Shown here: piece after piece, positions 51,089-60,577 of the stretch
Numbering within the stretch: the stretch's first letter is position 1
Layout: each line of letters starts with the position of its first letter
Assembly: GCF_040932435.1 (NCBI RefSeq)
Contig: NZ_JBFQGA010000002.1
Coordinates: 372,001-436,000, forward strand
Length of the DNA: 64,000 nt
Source of the DNA: Kluyvera sp040932435
GTDB taxonomy: Bacteria > Pseudomonadota > Gammaproteobacteria > Enterobacterales > Enterobacteriaceae
Reading direction: 5' to 3'
Position numbers and translations under genes: made by a program
Notes under the pieces: model-generated
Told to the model about the DNA's origin: nothing
Database searches by the model: none
Seen by the model: only the letters and a program-made list of their open reading frames with translations

Positions 51089-52867
51089 TTAGGCGGTCAA
51101 TGCATCTTCCTGAGCACTGGCAGCAAGTTCCTCGCCCGCCAGCTGCAGCTGATACATCTGCCAGTAACGACCTTTCGCTTCAAGCAGTTGCTGGTGAGAA
51201 CCCTGCTCTACCGCTTGTCCACGATGAAGCACCATAATGGTATCTGCCTCAACGATGGTCGACAGGCGGTGTGCGATAACCACCAGCGTAGTGTGCTGTC
51301 GTACGGCAGCCAGCGCGTGTTGAATGGCTCGCTCCGTGCCGGAGTCGATATTGGCCGTCGCTTCGTCCAGAATCAGCACCTGCGGGGTATCAACCAGCAC
51401 GCGGGCCAGCGCCAGCAGTTGCTTCTGCCCCACGGACAAATTGTTACCTTGTTCGCCAAGATGGGTGTACAGGCCATCGCTCATGCTCCGCACCATCTCC
51501 GCCAGTTGCACCGTTTCCAGCACCTGCCAAACCTGTTCTTCGCTGATATCGCGCCCCAAGGTGATGTTGGCAAAGAAAGAGTCGGCCAGCACCACGGGGT
51601 CCTGTTGCACCACGGCGATGCCCTCACGCAGCACCTGGTGGCTAAGCGTTGCCAACGGACGACCGCCAAGACGAATTTCGCCCGAATTTGGCGGGTAGTA
51701 GCCCATCAATAGGCTCGCCAGCGTGCTTTTGCCGCTGCCGGTATGCCCAACCAGAGCCACAAAGCTGCGCGCCGGAATCGACAGCGAGATATTTTGCAGC
51801 ACCAGTTTGTCGTCGCGGTAGGCAAACGACACGTTGTCGATATCGATATCGCCGCTGGCAAGCGGTTTAATGTCGTGACCATACTGTTGACGCGGTCGGT
51901 CCATCAGCTCAAACACGCGTTCACCGGCGACCACAGCCTGTTGCAGCATCGACTGTTGGGTAGTCAGTTCAATCAGCGGTTCGTTGAGGCGGCCAAGGTA
52001 ACTAATAAATGCATACAGCACGCCGACTTCAATCGAACCTGTGGCGCTGAAACCAAACAGCATCAGCAGACCGCACAGCACCAGCGTAGAGAACAAACTC
52101 AGTAGCGGACGCAGCAGGAAGCCATCAAGACGCAGCGTCTGCATGCGCGCCAGATAGTGTGAACGGCTCACATCACCGATGCGCTCACCAAAGCGCACCT
52201 GCTGACGGAACTGCTGGATAACGCTCATGCCGTTGATCACTTCGTTAAAACCGTCGTTAATATCCGCCAGATAAGCGCGAACACGACGCACAATAGGCGT
52301 GCTGTAACGCTGATAGATAATCATCACCGTCATCACCGCCGGGAAGATAGCCAGCGCCACTAGCGCCATCCGCCAATCGAGGCTAAACATAGCCACCAGC
52401 ATCGCGCCAATCAGCGCCGCACTGCGCAGCACCGTCGCCACCACCGTGACGTAGAGATCGCGGATCACTTCCGTGTCGTTGGTCACCCGGGAAATCAACT
52501 GCCCTACCGGCTGGGTATCAAACTCAGACAGCGGCTGACGCAGGGCGGCATCCATCACATCAATACGCAACTGTTGCACCACGCCAACCGCTGCACGGTT
52601 AAACAGTAGTGATTGGCTGTAGTGCAAACCGGCAGCCAAAAGCTGTAGGCCGATATAGGCCGCCGCCAGACCGGCGACTTTGCCCCACGGCAGCACATCT
52701 TTCGCGACCATATTGTCAATGAAATAACTTATCAGTAGCGGCCCGCTCACTTCCGCCGCCGCCGCTATCCACAGCATCAATACCGCGATCGACAGCGGCT
52801 TGCGCCACGGAGAACCGTAGGCCAGCAGGCGCTTTAAAGTTGGCCACAGTTGCCCAAAACTACGCAT
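51089..52867 (-). CDS. mdlB: MdlB, ABC exporter half-transporter
   Basis: 592 aa from ATG 52867 (MRSFGQLWPTLK), matching E. coli. Six-helix exporter domain, then ATPase with Walker A GHTGSGKST, signature LSVGQKQL (the usual SGG is SVG), Walker B VLILDEATA and switch His in VIAHRLST. Probably pairs with MdlA as a heterodimer. Overlaps the mdlA end by 8 bp. Confidence 0.94.
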   Translation of the reverse strand: MRSFGQLWPTLKRLLAYGSPWRKPLSIAVLMLWIAAAAEVSGPLLISYFIDNMVAKDVLPWGKVAGLAAAYIGLQLLAAGLHYSQSLLFNRAAVGVVQQLRIDVMDAALRQPLSEFDTQPVGQLISRVTNDTEVIRDLYVTVVATVLRSAALIGAMLVAMFSLDWRMALVALAIFPAVMTVMIIYQRYSTPIVRRVRAYLADINDGFNEVINGMSVIQQFRQQVRFGERIGDVSRSHYLARMQTLRLDGFLLRPLLSLFSTLVLCGLLMLFGFSATGSIEVGVLYAFISYLGRLNEPLIELTTQQSMLQQAVVAGERVFELMDRPRQQYGHDIKPLASGDIDIDNVSFAYRDDKLVLQNISLSIPARSFVALVGHTGSGKSTLASLLMGYYPPNSGEIRLGGRPLATLSHQVLREGIAVVQQDPVVLADSFFANITLGRDISEEQVWQVLETVQLAEMVRSMSDGLYTHLGEQGNNLSVGQKQLLALARVLVDTPQVLILDEATANIDSGTERAIQHALAAVRQHTTLVVIAHRLSTIVEADTIMVLHRGQAVEQGSHQQLLEAKGRYWQMYQLQLAGEELAASAQEDALTA

Positions 52868-54635
52868 TAGCCGCCTCCGTTTTTTCTTCTTCCGGCGCAT
52901 CATTTAGCGCGGCTTCAAGCTGCTGGTAGCGGTACATATCGCGATACCAGCCCGACTGCGCGGATAACTGTTCATGCTGACCACGTTGGGCGATGTGTCC
53001 ATGCTGCATCACAATAATTTCGCTCGCGTCGAGCAACGCCGACAGACGGTGAGCACTAATAATCAGCGTACGCCCTTCGCCCCACTGGCGCAGGTTGTGC
53101 AGGATTTGATGCTCGGTTCGACCATCGACCGCCGACAGAGCATCGTCGAGAATTAATATTTCCGCATTGAGCAGCAGCGCACGAGCAATCGAGATACGTT
53201 GTTTTTGCCCGCCGGAGAGCATCACGCCGCGCTCGCCAACTTCCGTATCGTATCCCTGCGGCAAGCGCAGAATGTCGTCGTGAACGCAGGCCAGACGAGC
53301 CGCCTGCTCGATCTCTTCTTGCGTTGCGCTCGGGCAGCCCAGCGCAATATTGCTGGCAACCGTGTCAGAAAACAGGAACGGCGTCTGGCTTACCACCGCC
53401 AGACGGCTACGCCACGCATCCAGCTGCAGCTGGCGCAGCGGGATATTGTGGAAGCGAATATCGCCCTCATCGACGTCAAAATGACGCTGGATAAGCGAGA
53501 GGATGGTTGATTTTCCCGAACCGGTTGGCCCACAGATACCGAGCATATGGCCGGGTTTCAAAGTGACATCCACGTCGCTGAGCATTGGTTTATCGGTCTG
53601 CGGATAGCTAAAACGGCGAATAGCCAGCTCAAGCGTGCCGCGCCCTTCCGGTACCGTTTCGGTGCCGTCATTAACCACCGGTGCTTCCGCCAGCAGCGTG
53701 CGAATACGGCTATAGGCAGCGCTGCCGCGTTCAACGATGTTAAACATCCATGCCAGCGCCAGCATCGGCCAAATCATCAGCCCTAAATACATCATAAAGC
53801 TGGTTAACTCACCGAGCGTTAATTCATCCTGCATCACCATCCAACTGCCGCCGGCAATCGCCAGCAGGTTCGCCATGCCGACCGCGATATAGATAGTCGG
53901 ATCGAAACGGGCATCAATACGCGCCACGCGCATGTTCTTGATCCCGGTGTCAGCGGCATCAGCAGCAAACTGCGCGGACTGCCGATCCTCAAGGCCAAAG
54001 GCTTTGATCATGCGAATGCTGGTCAGACTCTCTTGGGTACGGTCGTTTAGGCTGGAGAACGCCGCCTGCGCCAGCTTAAAGCGTTCATGCAGCAGGTTGC
54101 CATAGCGATGAATGACCAGTGCCATGATCGGCATCGGCACCAGTGCCAGCAGCGTAAGCTGCCAGCTAATCTGCGTAGACATGACAATCAGCACCGCACA
54201 GCCCATGACCAGTGAATCCACCAGCGTCAGCACCCCTTCACCGGCGGCAAATACCACGCGATCGACGTCGTTGGTCGCGCGCGCCATCAGGTCGCCGGTA
54301 CGGTGACGGAGATAAAATTCAGGATGTTGGCGGCTAAGCTGACGGTAGAAATCTTCCCGCAGTTCAACGGCCAACTGATAGGACGCACCAAACAGCAGCA
54401 CGCGCCAGACGTAGCGCAGCAGGTAAACCACGATAGCAATCAACACCATGGTTCCGACCCACATCATGAGCTTTCCGGCCGTGAAGTGGTGTTGCGACAC
54501 GCCATCGACAACAATACCCACCACTTTCGGTGGGATAAGCTGCAGGATGGCAATAATAATGAGCAGGGAAACTGCGCCGAGATAGCGACGCCATTCCCGG
54601 CGGAAGTACCAGCTTAGTTGAGCAAATAATCGCAC
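52860..54635 (-). CDS. mdlA: MdlA, ABC exporter half-transporter
   Basis: 591 aa from the GTG at 54635, whose translation aligns with E. coli MRLFAQLSWYF; longer frames run into decR. Six-helix domain with PEFYLRHRTGDLMARATND coupling region, Walker A GPTGSGKST, signature LSGGQKQR, Walker B ILILDDALS (Asp in place of the catalytic Glu, suggesting one degenerate ATP site in the MdlAB pair) and SAHRLSA. Substrate unknown. 25 bp after decR. Confidence 0.93.
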   Translation of the reverse strand: MRLFAQLSWYFRREWRRYLGAVSLLIIIAILQLIPPKVVGIVVDGVSQHHFTAGKLMMWVGTMVLIAIVVYLLRYVWRVLLFGASYQLAVELREDFYRQLSRQHPEFYLRHRTGDLMARATNDVDRVVFAAGEGVLTLVDSLVMGCAVLIVMSTQISWQLTLLALVPMPIMALVIHRYGNLLHERFKLAQAAFSSLNDRTQESLTSIRMIKAFGLEDRQSAQFAADAADTGIKNMRVARIDARFDPTIYIAVGMANLLAIAGGSWMVMQDELTLGELTSFMMYLGLMIWPMLALAWMFNIVERGSAAYSRIRTLLAEAPVVNDGTETVPEGRGTLELAIRRFSYPQTDKPMLSDVDVTLKPGHMLGICGPTGSGKSTILSLIQRHFDVDEGDIRFHNIPLRQLQLDAWRSRLAVVSQTPFLFSDTVASNIALGCPSATQEEIEQAARLACVHDDILRLPQGYDTEVGERGVMLSGGQKQRISIARALLLNAEILILDDALSAVDGRTEHQILHNLRQWGEGRTLIISAHRLSALLDASEIIVMQHGHIAQRGQHEQLSAQSGWYRDMYRYQQLEAALNDAPEEEKTEAANA

Positions 54636-54660
54636 GCGGTAAAATTCCAGAGATAAAGTG

Positions 54661-55119
54661 TTATCCGATGGGGAGAGCGGTGGTGGATTTAATCTGTTCC
54701 ATCGCAAAGCTTGAGGTGACGTCCGACAGTCCAGGAACGCGATTCACCAAGCTTTTATAAAAATCATCGTAGCGTTTCATATCAGCAACCTGAACGCGCA
54801 TCAGGTAGTCATATTCCCCGGCCATTCGCCAAAACCCGAGAACTTCCGGCATTTGCGTCACTTCGCTGACAAAGAGACTGTACCAGTCGCTGCTGTGGTG
54901 CTGCGTTTTAATCAGCACAAAGGCCGTCAGCCCCAGCCCCAGTTTTTCTGCATCCAGCAGCGCGACGCGCCCGATTAATACACCATCGTCTTCAAGACGC
55001 TTTAGCCGTTTCCAGCAAGGTGTGGTGGTCAGATTAACGGCATCGGCCAGCGCCTGCAAAGAGAGCGTGCAGTCATTTTGCAGCAGGGAGAGCAGCTTTC
55101 GGTCAATTTTATCTAGCAT
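54661..55119 (-). CDS. decR: DecR (YbaO), Lrp/AsnC-family cysteine-responsive regulator
   Basis: 152 aa from ATG 55119, the E. coli length. N-terminal helix-turn-helix (SLQALADAVNLTTTPCWKRLKRLEDDGVL) and C-terminal RAM ligand domain. In E. coli it activates the cysteine-detoxifying yhaOM genes in response to cysteine; here a cysteine desulfhydrase gene is divergent, so it is the likely target. Confidence 0.93.
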   Translation of the reverse strand: MLDKIDRKLLSLLQNDCTLSLQALADAVNLTTTPCWKRLKRLEDDGVLIGRVALLDAEKLGLGLTAFVLIKTQHHSSDWYSLFVSEVTQMPEVLGFWRMAGEYDYLMRVQVADMKRYDDFYKSLVNRVPGLSDVTSSFAMEQIKSTTALPIG

Positions 55120-55132
55120 GGGCGTCACCGGG

Positions 55133-55145
55133 AGAAAACTTTTCT
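55133..55145. promoter_or_regulatory. Candidate DecR operator
   Basis: AGAAAACTTTTCT, a perfect inverted repeat around one base in the decR-cdsH spacer, with an AT-rich core as in Lrp-family sites. Confidence 0.6.
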
Positions 55146-55234
55146 ACTCTCATTGTATTTTAAAGGTCAGATGGCAACAATTTTTTCTGTGCTTTTCGCT
55201 ATGCTGGGCACAAAATGACAAACGGAAAATCACA

Positions 55235-56284
55235 ATGAATAGCACCTGGGTCAAACACGCGATTAGCGAAATTAACGCCGATTATCAACGTAGCGCCGAT
55301 ACGCATTTGATTCGTCTGGCGCTACCTGCCTTTCCCGGCATTCAGCTGTATCTGAAAGATGAAAGCACCCATCCTACCGGTAGCCTGAAACACCGTCTGG
55401 CCCGTTCATTGTTCCTCTACGGCTTATGCAACGGTTGGATCAAAGAAGGCACCACCATTATTGAATCCTCCTCCGGCTCCACGGCGGTTTCCGAGGCGTA
55501 TTTCGCGCGCCTGCTGGGATTGCCGTTTATCGCGGTGATGCCTTCGTGCACCGCGAAACGCAAGATTGAACAAATTGAGTTTTACGGCGGACGCTGCCAC
55601 TTCGTGGAAAGCGCCTGTGAGATTTACGCCGCGTCAGAAAAACTGGCCCGAGACCTGAACGGTCACTATATGGATCAGTTCACCTACGCCGAGCGCGCTA
55701 CCGACTGGCGCGGTAATAACAATATCGCCGACAGTATTTTCCGCCAGATGTCACATGAACCTCATCCGGTTCCGGCATGGGTGGTGATGAGCGCCGGTAC
55801 TGGCGGAACTTCAGCGACCATTGGCCGCTATATCCGCTGTCAGGGCTATGAAACTCAACTGATGGTCGTCGATCCTGAGAACTCGGTATTTATGGACTAT
55901 TGGCAGCATCGCGATGCCAGTCTGCGTGGATCTGTTGGCAGCAAAATAGAAGGGATTGGCCGTCCGCGCGTCGAACCGTCGTTTATTCCGGATGTAGTCG
56001 ATAGCATGCTGCGTGTCCCAGATGCCGCAAGCGTCGCTACCGCCCAGTGGCTGGAAACTCAGCTTGGCCGTAAAGTGGGTGCGTCTACCGGTACCAATAT
56101 GTGGGGCGCGCTCCAACTGGCATCACAGATGCGTGCCGAGGGTAAAAGCGGCTCCATTGTGACGCTGCTGTGCGACAGCGGCGAGCGCTATCTCGACACC
56201 TATTACAATCCACAGTGGGTGGCGAAAAATATCGGCGACGTGATGCCGTGGCATCAGCAGATTCAACAATTGCTCGGACAATAA
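55235..56284 (+). CDS. cdsH: CdsH, PLP-dependent L-cysteine desulfhydrase
   Basis: 349 aa from ATG 55235; a longer frame begins inside decR and is rejected. Fold-type II (cysteine synthase-like) enzyme: PLP Lys in HPTGSLKHRLA, ESSSGSTAVSEA substrate loop, phosphate loop SAGTGGTSATIG. Matches the Salmonella CdsH product, which degrades cysteine to H2S, ammonia and pyruvate. E. coli K-12 lacks it at this place. Divergent DecR should induce it when cysteine is high. Confidence 0.88.
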   Translation: MNSTWVKHAISEINADYQRSADTHLIRLALPAFPGIQLYLKDESTHPTGSLKHRLARSLFLYGLCNGWIKEGTTIIESSSGSTAVSEAYFARLLGLPFIAVMPSCTAKRKIEQIEFYGGRCHFVESACEIYAASEKLARDLNGHYMDQFTYAERATDWRGNNNIADSIFRQMSHEPHPVPAWVVMSAGTGGTSATIGRYIRCQGYETQLMVVDPENSVFMDYWQHRDASLRGSVGSKIEGIGRPRVEPSFIPDVVDSMLRVPDAASVATAQWLETQLGRKVGASTGTNMWGALQLASQMRAEGKSGSIVTLLCDSGERYLDTYYNPQWVAKNIGDVMPWHQQIQQLLGQ

Positions 56285-56287
56285 AAA

Positions 56288-56315
56288 AAGCCAGGCATTA
56301 TAGGATGCCTGGCTT
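56288..56315. terminator. Bidirectional terminator between cdsH and cof
   Basis: AAGCCAGGCAT / ATGCCTGGCTT stem with TATAGG loop, preceded by an A-run and followed by a GCTGG tail; between convergent genes. Confidence 0.85.
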
Positions 56316-56329
56316 GCTGGAAGGTCTCT

Positions 56330-57148
56330 CTATTCGGGGGAATATGGAAGATTGGGTGTATCCAGCCAATGCGTTAAATAGTGGGAAACAGCTTGGTTAT
56401 TGCAGTTTCCGATAACCGGCAGGTGGGGCAGCGCGGCCTTGAGTTGCCCCATAGCGTTACCCATAATCACCCCACGGCCTACTAGCCCAAGCATTTCGCG
56501 GTCGTTCATCGCGTCACCAAAGGCCATGCACTCGTCCATGCCGACGCCCAGATGTTCGCCCAGAACCGTCAGCGCCGCGCCTTTATTGCTCCCGACCGGC
56601 AATACTTCTAGACAGTCCACTGCCGAAAAACAGATATGCGCACGTTTATCTAAGGCTTCGGTCAACTGGATGCGCAGACGACAGAGATCGTCGTGATCGC
56701 CGCAGAAACAGACTTTCGTCACCTGATGCGCCGGCATGCGGCGAAGATCGCGAAGCTGATAGTGGAATCCGCTATAGACATGAGCTTGGAGCATTTCGGG
56801 GATATCGCGGCCGGTAAACCAACCGCTATCGTTAAAGACATGCATGCTGGCCTGGGTATCCCAATGGCTGTGCAGCACCTCTTCGGCGACATCCGGCGGC
56901 AGATCGCTGCGATGCATCATTTCGCCCTGCAGCGAGTGAATACGCGTGCCGTTGCCAGTAATGAGAAAAGCGTTCAGCGACAGCGTGTCAATCAGCGGGC
57001 GCATCTCCAGCACGTGGCGGCCGGTAGCAAAAGTGAGCGTGATTTCGCGTTCGCGCAACCGCTTCAGTACCGCGATAGTCTTGTCGCCCAATCGATGGTC
57101 AGGCATCAAAAGGGTGCCATCCATATCAAATGCTGCCAGTCTTGCCAT
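56330..57148 (-). CDS. cof: Cof, HMP-pyrophosphate phosphatase (HAD superfamily)
   Basis: 272 aa, the E. coli length. HAD motif I DMDGTLL (Asp8, Asp10), motif II TGN, motif III Lys in NKGAAL, motif IV FGDAMNDREML. Type IIB cap between. Hydrolyses the thiamin precursor HMP-PP and other phosphosugars. Divergent from ybaE with 99 bp between starts. Confidence 0.95.
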   Translation of the reverse strand: MARLAAFDMDGTLLMPDHRLGDKTIAVLKRLREREITLTFATGRHVLEMRPLIDTLSLNAFLITGNGTRIHSLQGEMMHRSDLPPDVAEEVLHSHWDTQASMHVFNDSGWFTGRDIPEMLQAHVYSGFHYQLRDLRRMPAHQVTKVCFCGDHDDLCRLRIQLTEALDKRAHICFSAVDCLEVLPVGSNKGAALTVLGEHLGVGMDECMAFGDAMNDREMLGLVGRGVIMGNAMGQLKAALPHLPVIGNCNNQAVSHYLTHWLDTPNLPYSPE

Positions 57149-57247
57149 TATTTATCCCGCCTGTGATCGCTCTCTCTTGCCACCCAGTATCTGCTGGGAT
57201 ATACGGAAGTAATACTGAATAGTTAACTTTTATTGTTCCGGGTTTAT

Positions 57248-58948
57248 ATGCGTCTGTTAAATCGTTTAAATCAGTTTCAGCGCCTGTGGCAGCCCTCACA
57301 GGGAGAGATGCAGCAGGTGGCTATCGCCGAACTGGCGGCGCGCTGCTTTTGCAGCGAGCGACATATGCGTACGCTACTACGCCAGGCACAAGAAGCCGGC
57401 TGGCTGAGTTGGAAGGCACAGTCCGGGCGAGGCAAGCGTGGAATTTTGGCATTTCACACCACGCCCGAAGCGCTGCGCAACGAGATGATGGAAACAGCCT
57501 TGGAACGCGGCCAACAGCACAACGCGCTGGAACTTGCGCAGATTGCGCCGGTGGAGCTGCGGGCGCTGCTGCATCCGTTCCTTGGCGGTCAGTGGCAAAA
57601 CAATACGCCAACGCTACGTATCCCCTATTACCGCCCTCTCGAACCGCTACAGCCGGGTTTCCTTGCCGGGCGCGCCGAACAGCATTTAGCCGGACAGATT
57701 TACTGCGGGCTGACCCGTTTTGATCATGATGCGCTACAACCGCGCGGCGATCTGGCGCACCATTGGTCGGTTTCTGAAGATGGCCTGTGCTGGCAGTTTT
57801 ATATTCGCTCAACGCTTCATTGGCACAGCGGTGACGCGGTGGAGACCGACCAACTGCGCAGACGACTGTTGATGCTGCTGGATCTCCCAGAGCTGGCAAG
57901 ACTGTTTTCCAGCGTCAAAGACATTCGGCAGACCCATCCACAGTGTCTGACCTTCAGGCTACATCGCCCAGATTATTGGCTGGCGCATCGGCTGGCCAGC
58001 TACTGTAGCGTGCTGGCGCACCCTGATGAACCACAGCAGGGCACCGGCCCTTTTATGTACAAAATATTCGAGCCCGAATTGGTAAGAATTGAAAGCCACT
58101 CCCGCTACCATCTGGGCCATCCGCTGCTCCAGGCTATCGAATATTGGATAACGCCTCAGCTTTTTGAGCAGGGTTTAGGCACCAGCTGTCAGCACCCGGT
58201 GCAGATAGCCATCGGTAAGCCAGAAGAACTCGGAAAATTAAGACTGGTGAGTCATAGCATTAGCCTAGGGTTTTGCTATCTGGCGCTACGCCAAAGCCCG
58301 CGCCTTAGCATGGCGCAAGCACAGCGGGTGATTTCACTTATCCATCGTTCAGGATTGCTGCAAAGCCTGCCTTTAGGCGAAAACCTGATAACGCCTAGCG
58401 AAGAGATGCTGCCCGGCTGGGCCATTCCGCTTGCGCATGATGACCCAGATGTCGCCCTGCCACCCCAGTTGACCCTGATCTACCATCTTCCCGTTGAGTT
58501 ACACACCATGGCAGAGCAGTTAAAAACCGCCTTAGCTCAGCGAGGCTGCGAGCTGACGGTGATTTTTTACGATGCCAAAAGCTGGAATGGTTGTACCGAC
58601 CTGCCACAGGCCGATTTGTTTATGGGCGACCGACTGATTGGTGAAATGCCTGAATACGCTCTGGAACAATGGTTACGCTGTGATGCGCTATGGCCTGCCC
58701 TGTTTACCGACGAACAAGCGTATCTCGTTCAACATTTGCTGGATGAAGCACAAACACAGCCGGACGATGCACAGCGCATTGCTGCGCTAAAGCACATTTT
58801 TACTCGTCTGATGCGCGACGCCATCGTGACGCCTTTGTTTAACTATCAATATCAGGTCAGCGCGCCGCCGGGCGTGAACGGCATTCGTCTGAATGCCCGC
58901 GGATGGTTTGATTTCTCTGAAGCCTGGCTGCCGCCGGATACCCGGTGA
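57248..58948 (+). CDS. ybaE: YbaE, SgrR-like transcription factor with solute-binding domain
   Basis: 566 aa from ATG 57248, as in E. coli; an in-frame ATG at 57233 would add five residues. N-terminal winged helix (CSERHMRTLLRQAQEAGWL) followed by an oligopeptide-binding-protein-like domain (SBP_bac_5) without signal peptide, the SgrR architecture. Ligand and targets unknown. Confidence 0.92.
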   Translation: MRLLNRLNQFQRLWQPSQGEMQQVAIAELAARCFCSERHMRTLLRQAQEAGWLSWKAQSGRGKRGILAFHTTPEALRNEMMETALERGQQHNALELAQIAPVELRALLHPFLGGQWQNNTPTLRIPYYRPLEPLQPGFLAGRAEQHLAGQIYCGLTRFDHDALQPRGDLAHHWSVSEDGLCWQFYIRSTLHWHSGDAVETDQLRRRLLMLLDLPELARLFSSVKDIRQTHPQCLTFRLHRPDYWLAHRLASYCSVLAHPDEPQQGTGPFMYKIFEPELVRIESHSRYHLGHPLLQAIEYWITPQLFEQGLGTSCQHPVQIAIGKPEELGKLRLVSHSISLGFCYLALRQSPRLSMAQAQRVISLIHRSGLLQSLPLGENLITPSEEMLPGWAIPLAHDDPDVALPPQLTLIYHLPVELHTMAEQLKTALAQRGCELTVIFYDAKSWNGCTDLPQADLFMGDRLIGEMPEYALEQWLRCDALWPALFTDEQAYLVQHLLDEAQTQPDDAQRIAALKHIFTRLMRDAIVTPLFNYQYQVSAPPGVNGIRLNARGWFDFSEAWLPPDTR

Positions 58949-59015
58949 AGAAGCTGGTCGCCGTGGCGCACAGGCGTTAACATAGCGGCTTTCAGAATCA
59001 CTGACAGGAAAAGCC

Positions 59016-59711
59016 ATGAAACGTGCCGTTGTCGTCTTTAGCGGTGGACAAGACTCCACTACATGCCTAGTGCAGGCGCTGCATCAATACGATGAAGTTC
59101 ACTGCGTCACGTTTGATTATGGCCAGCGCCATCGCGCAGAGATTGACGTTGCCCGCGAACTGGCGATTTCCCTCGGTGCGCGCGCCCATAAAGTGCTGGA
59201 TGTTACCTTATTAAACGAACTGGCGGTCAGCAGCCTGACCCGCGATAGCATCCCGGTTCCCGATTATGAGCCAGAGGCCAACGGGATCCCCAATACCTTC
59301 GTGCCGGGACGTAATATTCTGTTTTTGACGCTGACGGCTATCTACGCCTATCAGGTGAAGGCCGAAGCGGTGATCACGGGCGTTTGCGAAACCGATTTCT
59401 CCGGTTACCCGGATTGTCGCGATGAGTTCGTGAAGGCGCTAAATCATGCGGTAAGCTTGGGGATGGCGAAGGATATTCGCTTTGAGACGCCGCTGATGTG
59501 GTTGGATAAAGCGCAGACTTGGGCGCTGGCGGACTACTGGGAAAAGCTAGAACTGGTGCGCAGCGAAACGCTGACCTGTTACAACGGCATTAAAGGCGAC
59601 GGTTGTGGTCATTGTGCGGCCTGTAGCCTGCGGGCAAACGGGCTAAACCATTATCTGGCAGATAAGCCCGGTGTGATGGCGTCAATGAAGCAAAAAACCG
59701 GGCTGAAGTAG
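59016..59711 (+). CDS. queC: QueC, 7-cyano-7-deazaguanine synthase
   Basis: 231 aa. ATP-binding PP-loop SGGQDSTT at residues 9-16 and zinc-binding C188, C197, C200 and C203. Makes preQ0 for queuosine synthesis. AGGAAA precedes the ATG. Followed by several REP sequences. Confidence 0.97.
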   Translation: MKRAVVVFSGGQDSTTCLVQALHQYDEVHCVTFDYGQRHRAEIDVARELAISLGARAHKVLDVTLLNELAVSSLTRDSIPVPDYEPEANGIPNTFVPGRNILFLTLTAIYAYQVKAEAVITGVCETDFSGYPDCRDEFVKALNHAVSLGMAKDIRFETPLMWLDKAQTWALADYWEKLELVRSETLTCYNGIKGDGCGHCAACSLRANGLNHYLADKPGVMASMKQKTGLK

Positions 59712-59737
59712 TCAATTCAGCAACAGGCCTAGTGAAT

Positions 59738-59937
59738 TGCCGGATGGCGGCGTTGCCTTATCCGTCCTACGGGTGGTTGCCCGTGAATTTGAGCAGCTCT
59801 GCATTCAGGGGAAGTATTTGTAGGCCTGATAGGCGCAGCGCCATCAAGCAGCCCAGCGTGTAGGCCTGATAAGCGCAGTGCCATCAGGCAATTTCTGGCA
59901 CAGTGCCGGATGGCGGCGTTGCCTTATCCGGCCTACA
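59738..59937. repeat. REP cluster between queC and fadM
   Basis: Four REP-like segments: GCCGGATGGCGGCGTTGCC... (59738), GTAGGCCTGATAGGCGCAGC (59820), GTAGGCCTGATAAGCGCAGT (59860) and TGCCGGATGGCGG...TATCCGGCCTAC (59904). Several carry mutations (e.g. ATCAAGC, TCCGTCC), so some palindromes are imperfect. Confidence 0.85.
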
Positions 59938-59943
59938 TTTGGT

Positions 59944-60342
59944 TTATTCGACCATCGCCTCCAAGTGCTCGCGTAATTCCCCCTCCAGAGCCAACGCTTT
60001 TTGCGTCTTCAAGTCGATACAAACGAAAGTGATTTGTGCATCCGCCACCACCTGACCTTCTGGTTCCAGCGTCACGACTTGGCTTAGCACACCGCTTTTG
60101 CCATTAAGTTGCTCTACTTTGCTAGTGACGGTCAGCAGGTCGCCCAGCACCGCCGGACGTCGATAGTTAATGTTGATATTCACCACCACGAAGGCGATAT
60201 GGTTCGCACTCATCCACTGGAAGCCCGCACTACTCTCGAGCCCGTCCCAACGAGCCTCTTCGAGAAACTCTAGATAGCGAGCGTTATTGACGTGTTGATA
60301 AACATCCAGGTGATACCCACGAACTTTGATTTGTGTCTGCAT
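59944..60342 (-). CDS. fadM: FadM (YbaW), long-chain acyl-CoA thioesterase
   Basis: 132 aa. Single hot-dog domain; catalytic Asp13 in HLDVYQHVNNARYLEFLEEARWD (split across two motifs: HLDVYQHVNN and ARYLEFLEE). Related to 4-hydroxybenzoyl-CoA thioesterases and involved in beta-oxidation of unsaturated fatty acids. Same strand as ybaV, but separated by a repeat element. Confidence 0.93.
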   Translation of the reverse strand: MQTQIKVRGYHLDVYQHVNNARYLEFLEEARWDGLESSAGFQWMSANHIAFVVVNININYRRPAVLGDLLTVTSKVEQLNGKSGVLSQVVTLEPEGQVVADAQITFVCIDLKTQKALALEGELREHLEAMVE

Positions 60343-60371
60343 AGCGCCATAGCCTTATTATTTTATCCACT

Positions 60372-60490
60372 TTATCCTTCAAACTGCCTCTGCGTTGGCT
60401 GCATTCACTCGTCCCAGTCACGCTCTTATGTACGCTCTTGGGTAATAGCTCATCTGCCGCCTTGATACAGCTCGAATGATGTTGTGTATG
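60372..60490. repeat. Imperfect palindromic intergenic element (about 120 bp)
   Basis: Between fadM and ybaV. Contains TTCAAACTGCC...GTTGGCTGC near the left end and a degenerate mirror, CAGCTCGAA (60468-60476), near the right, with CCCAGTCACGC-TCTTATGTA-CGCTCTTGGG in the middle. This layout resembles a mobile non-coding element I recall from several enterobacterial genomes; I cannot check the copy number here. Confidence 0.5.
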
Positions 60491-60506
60491 TATTATGAGT
60501 TGAGTC

Positions 60507-60533
60507 AGAGGTCATACCACTGGTATGACCTCT
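60507..60533. terminator. Hairpin downstream of ybaV
   Basis: Perfect 13-bp arms AGAGGTCATACCA / TGGTATGACCTCT around one base, 45 bp after the ybaV stop. No long T-run on the minus strand; may stabilise the mRNA. Confidence 0.55.
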
Positions 60534-60577
60534 TTAGTCTGGCAAATTTTCAGGCGAGTGCAACTACTCTGGATGAA

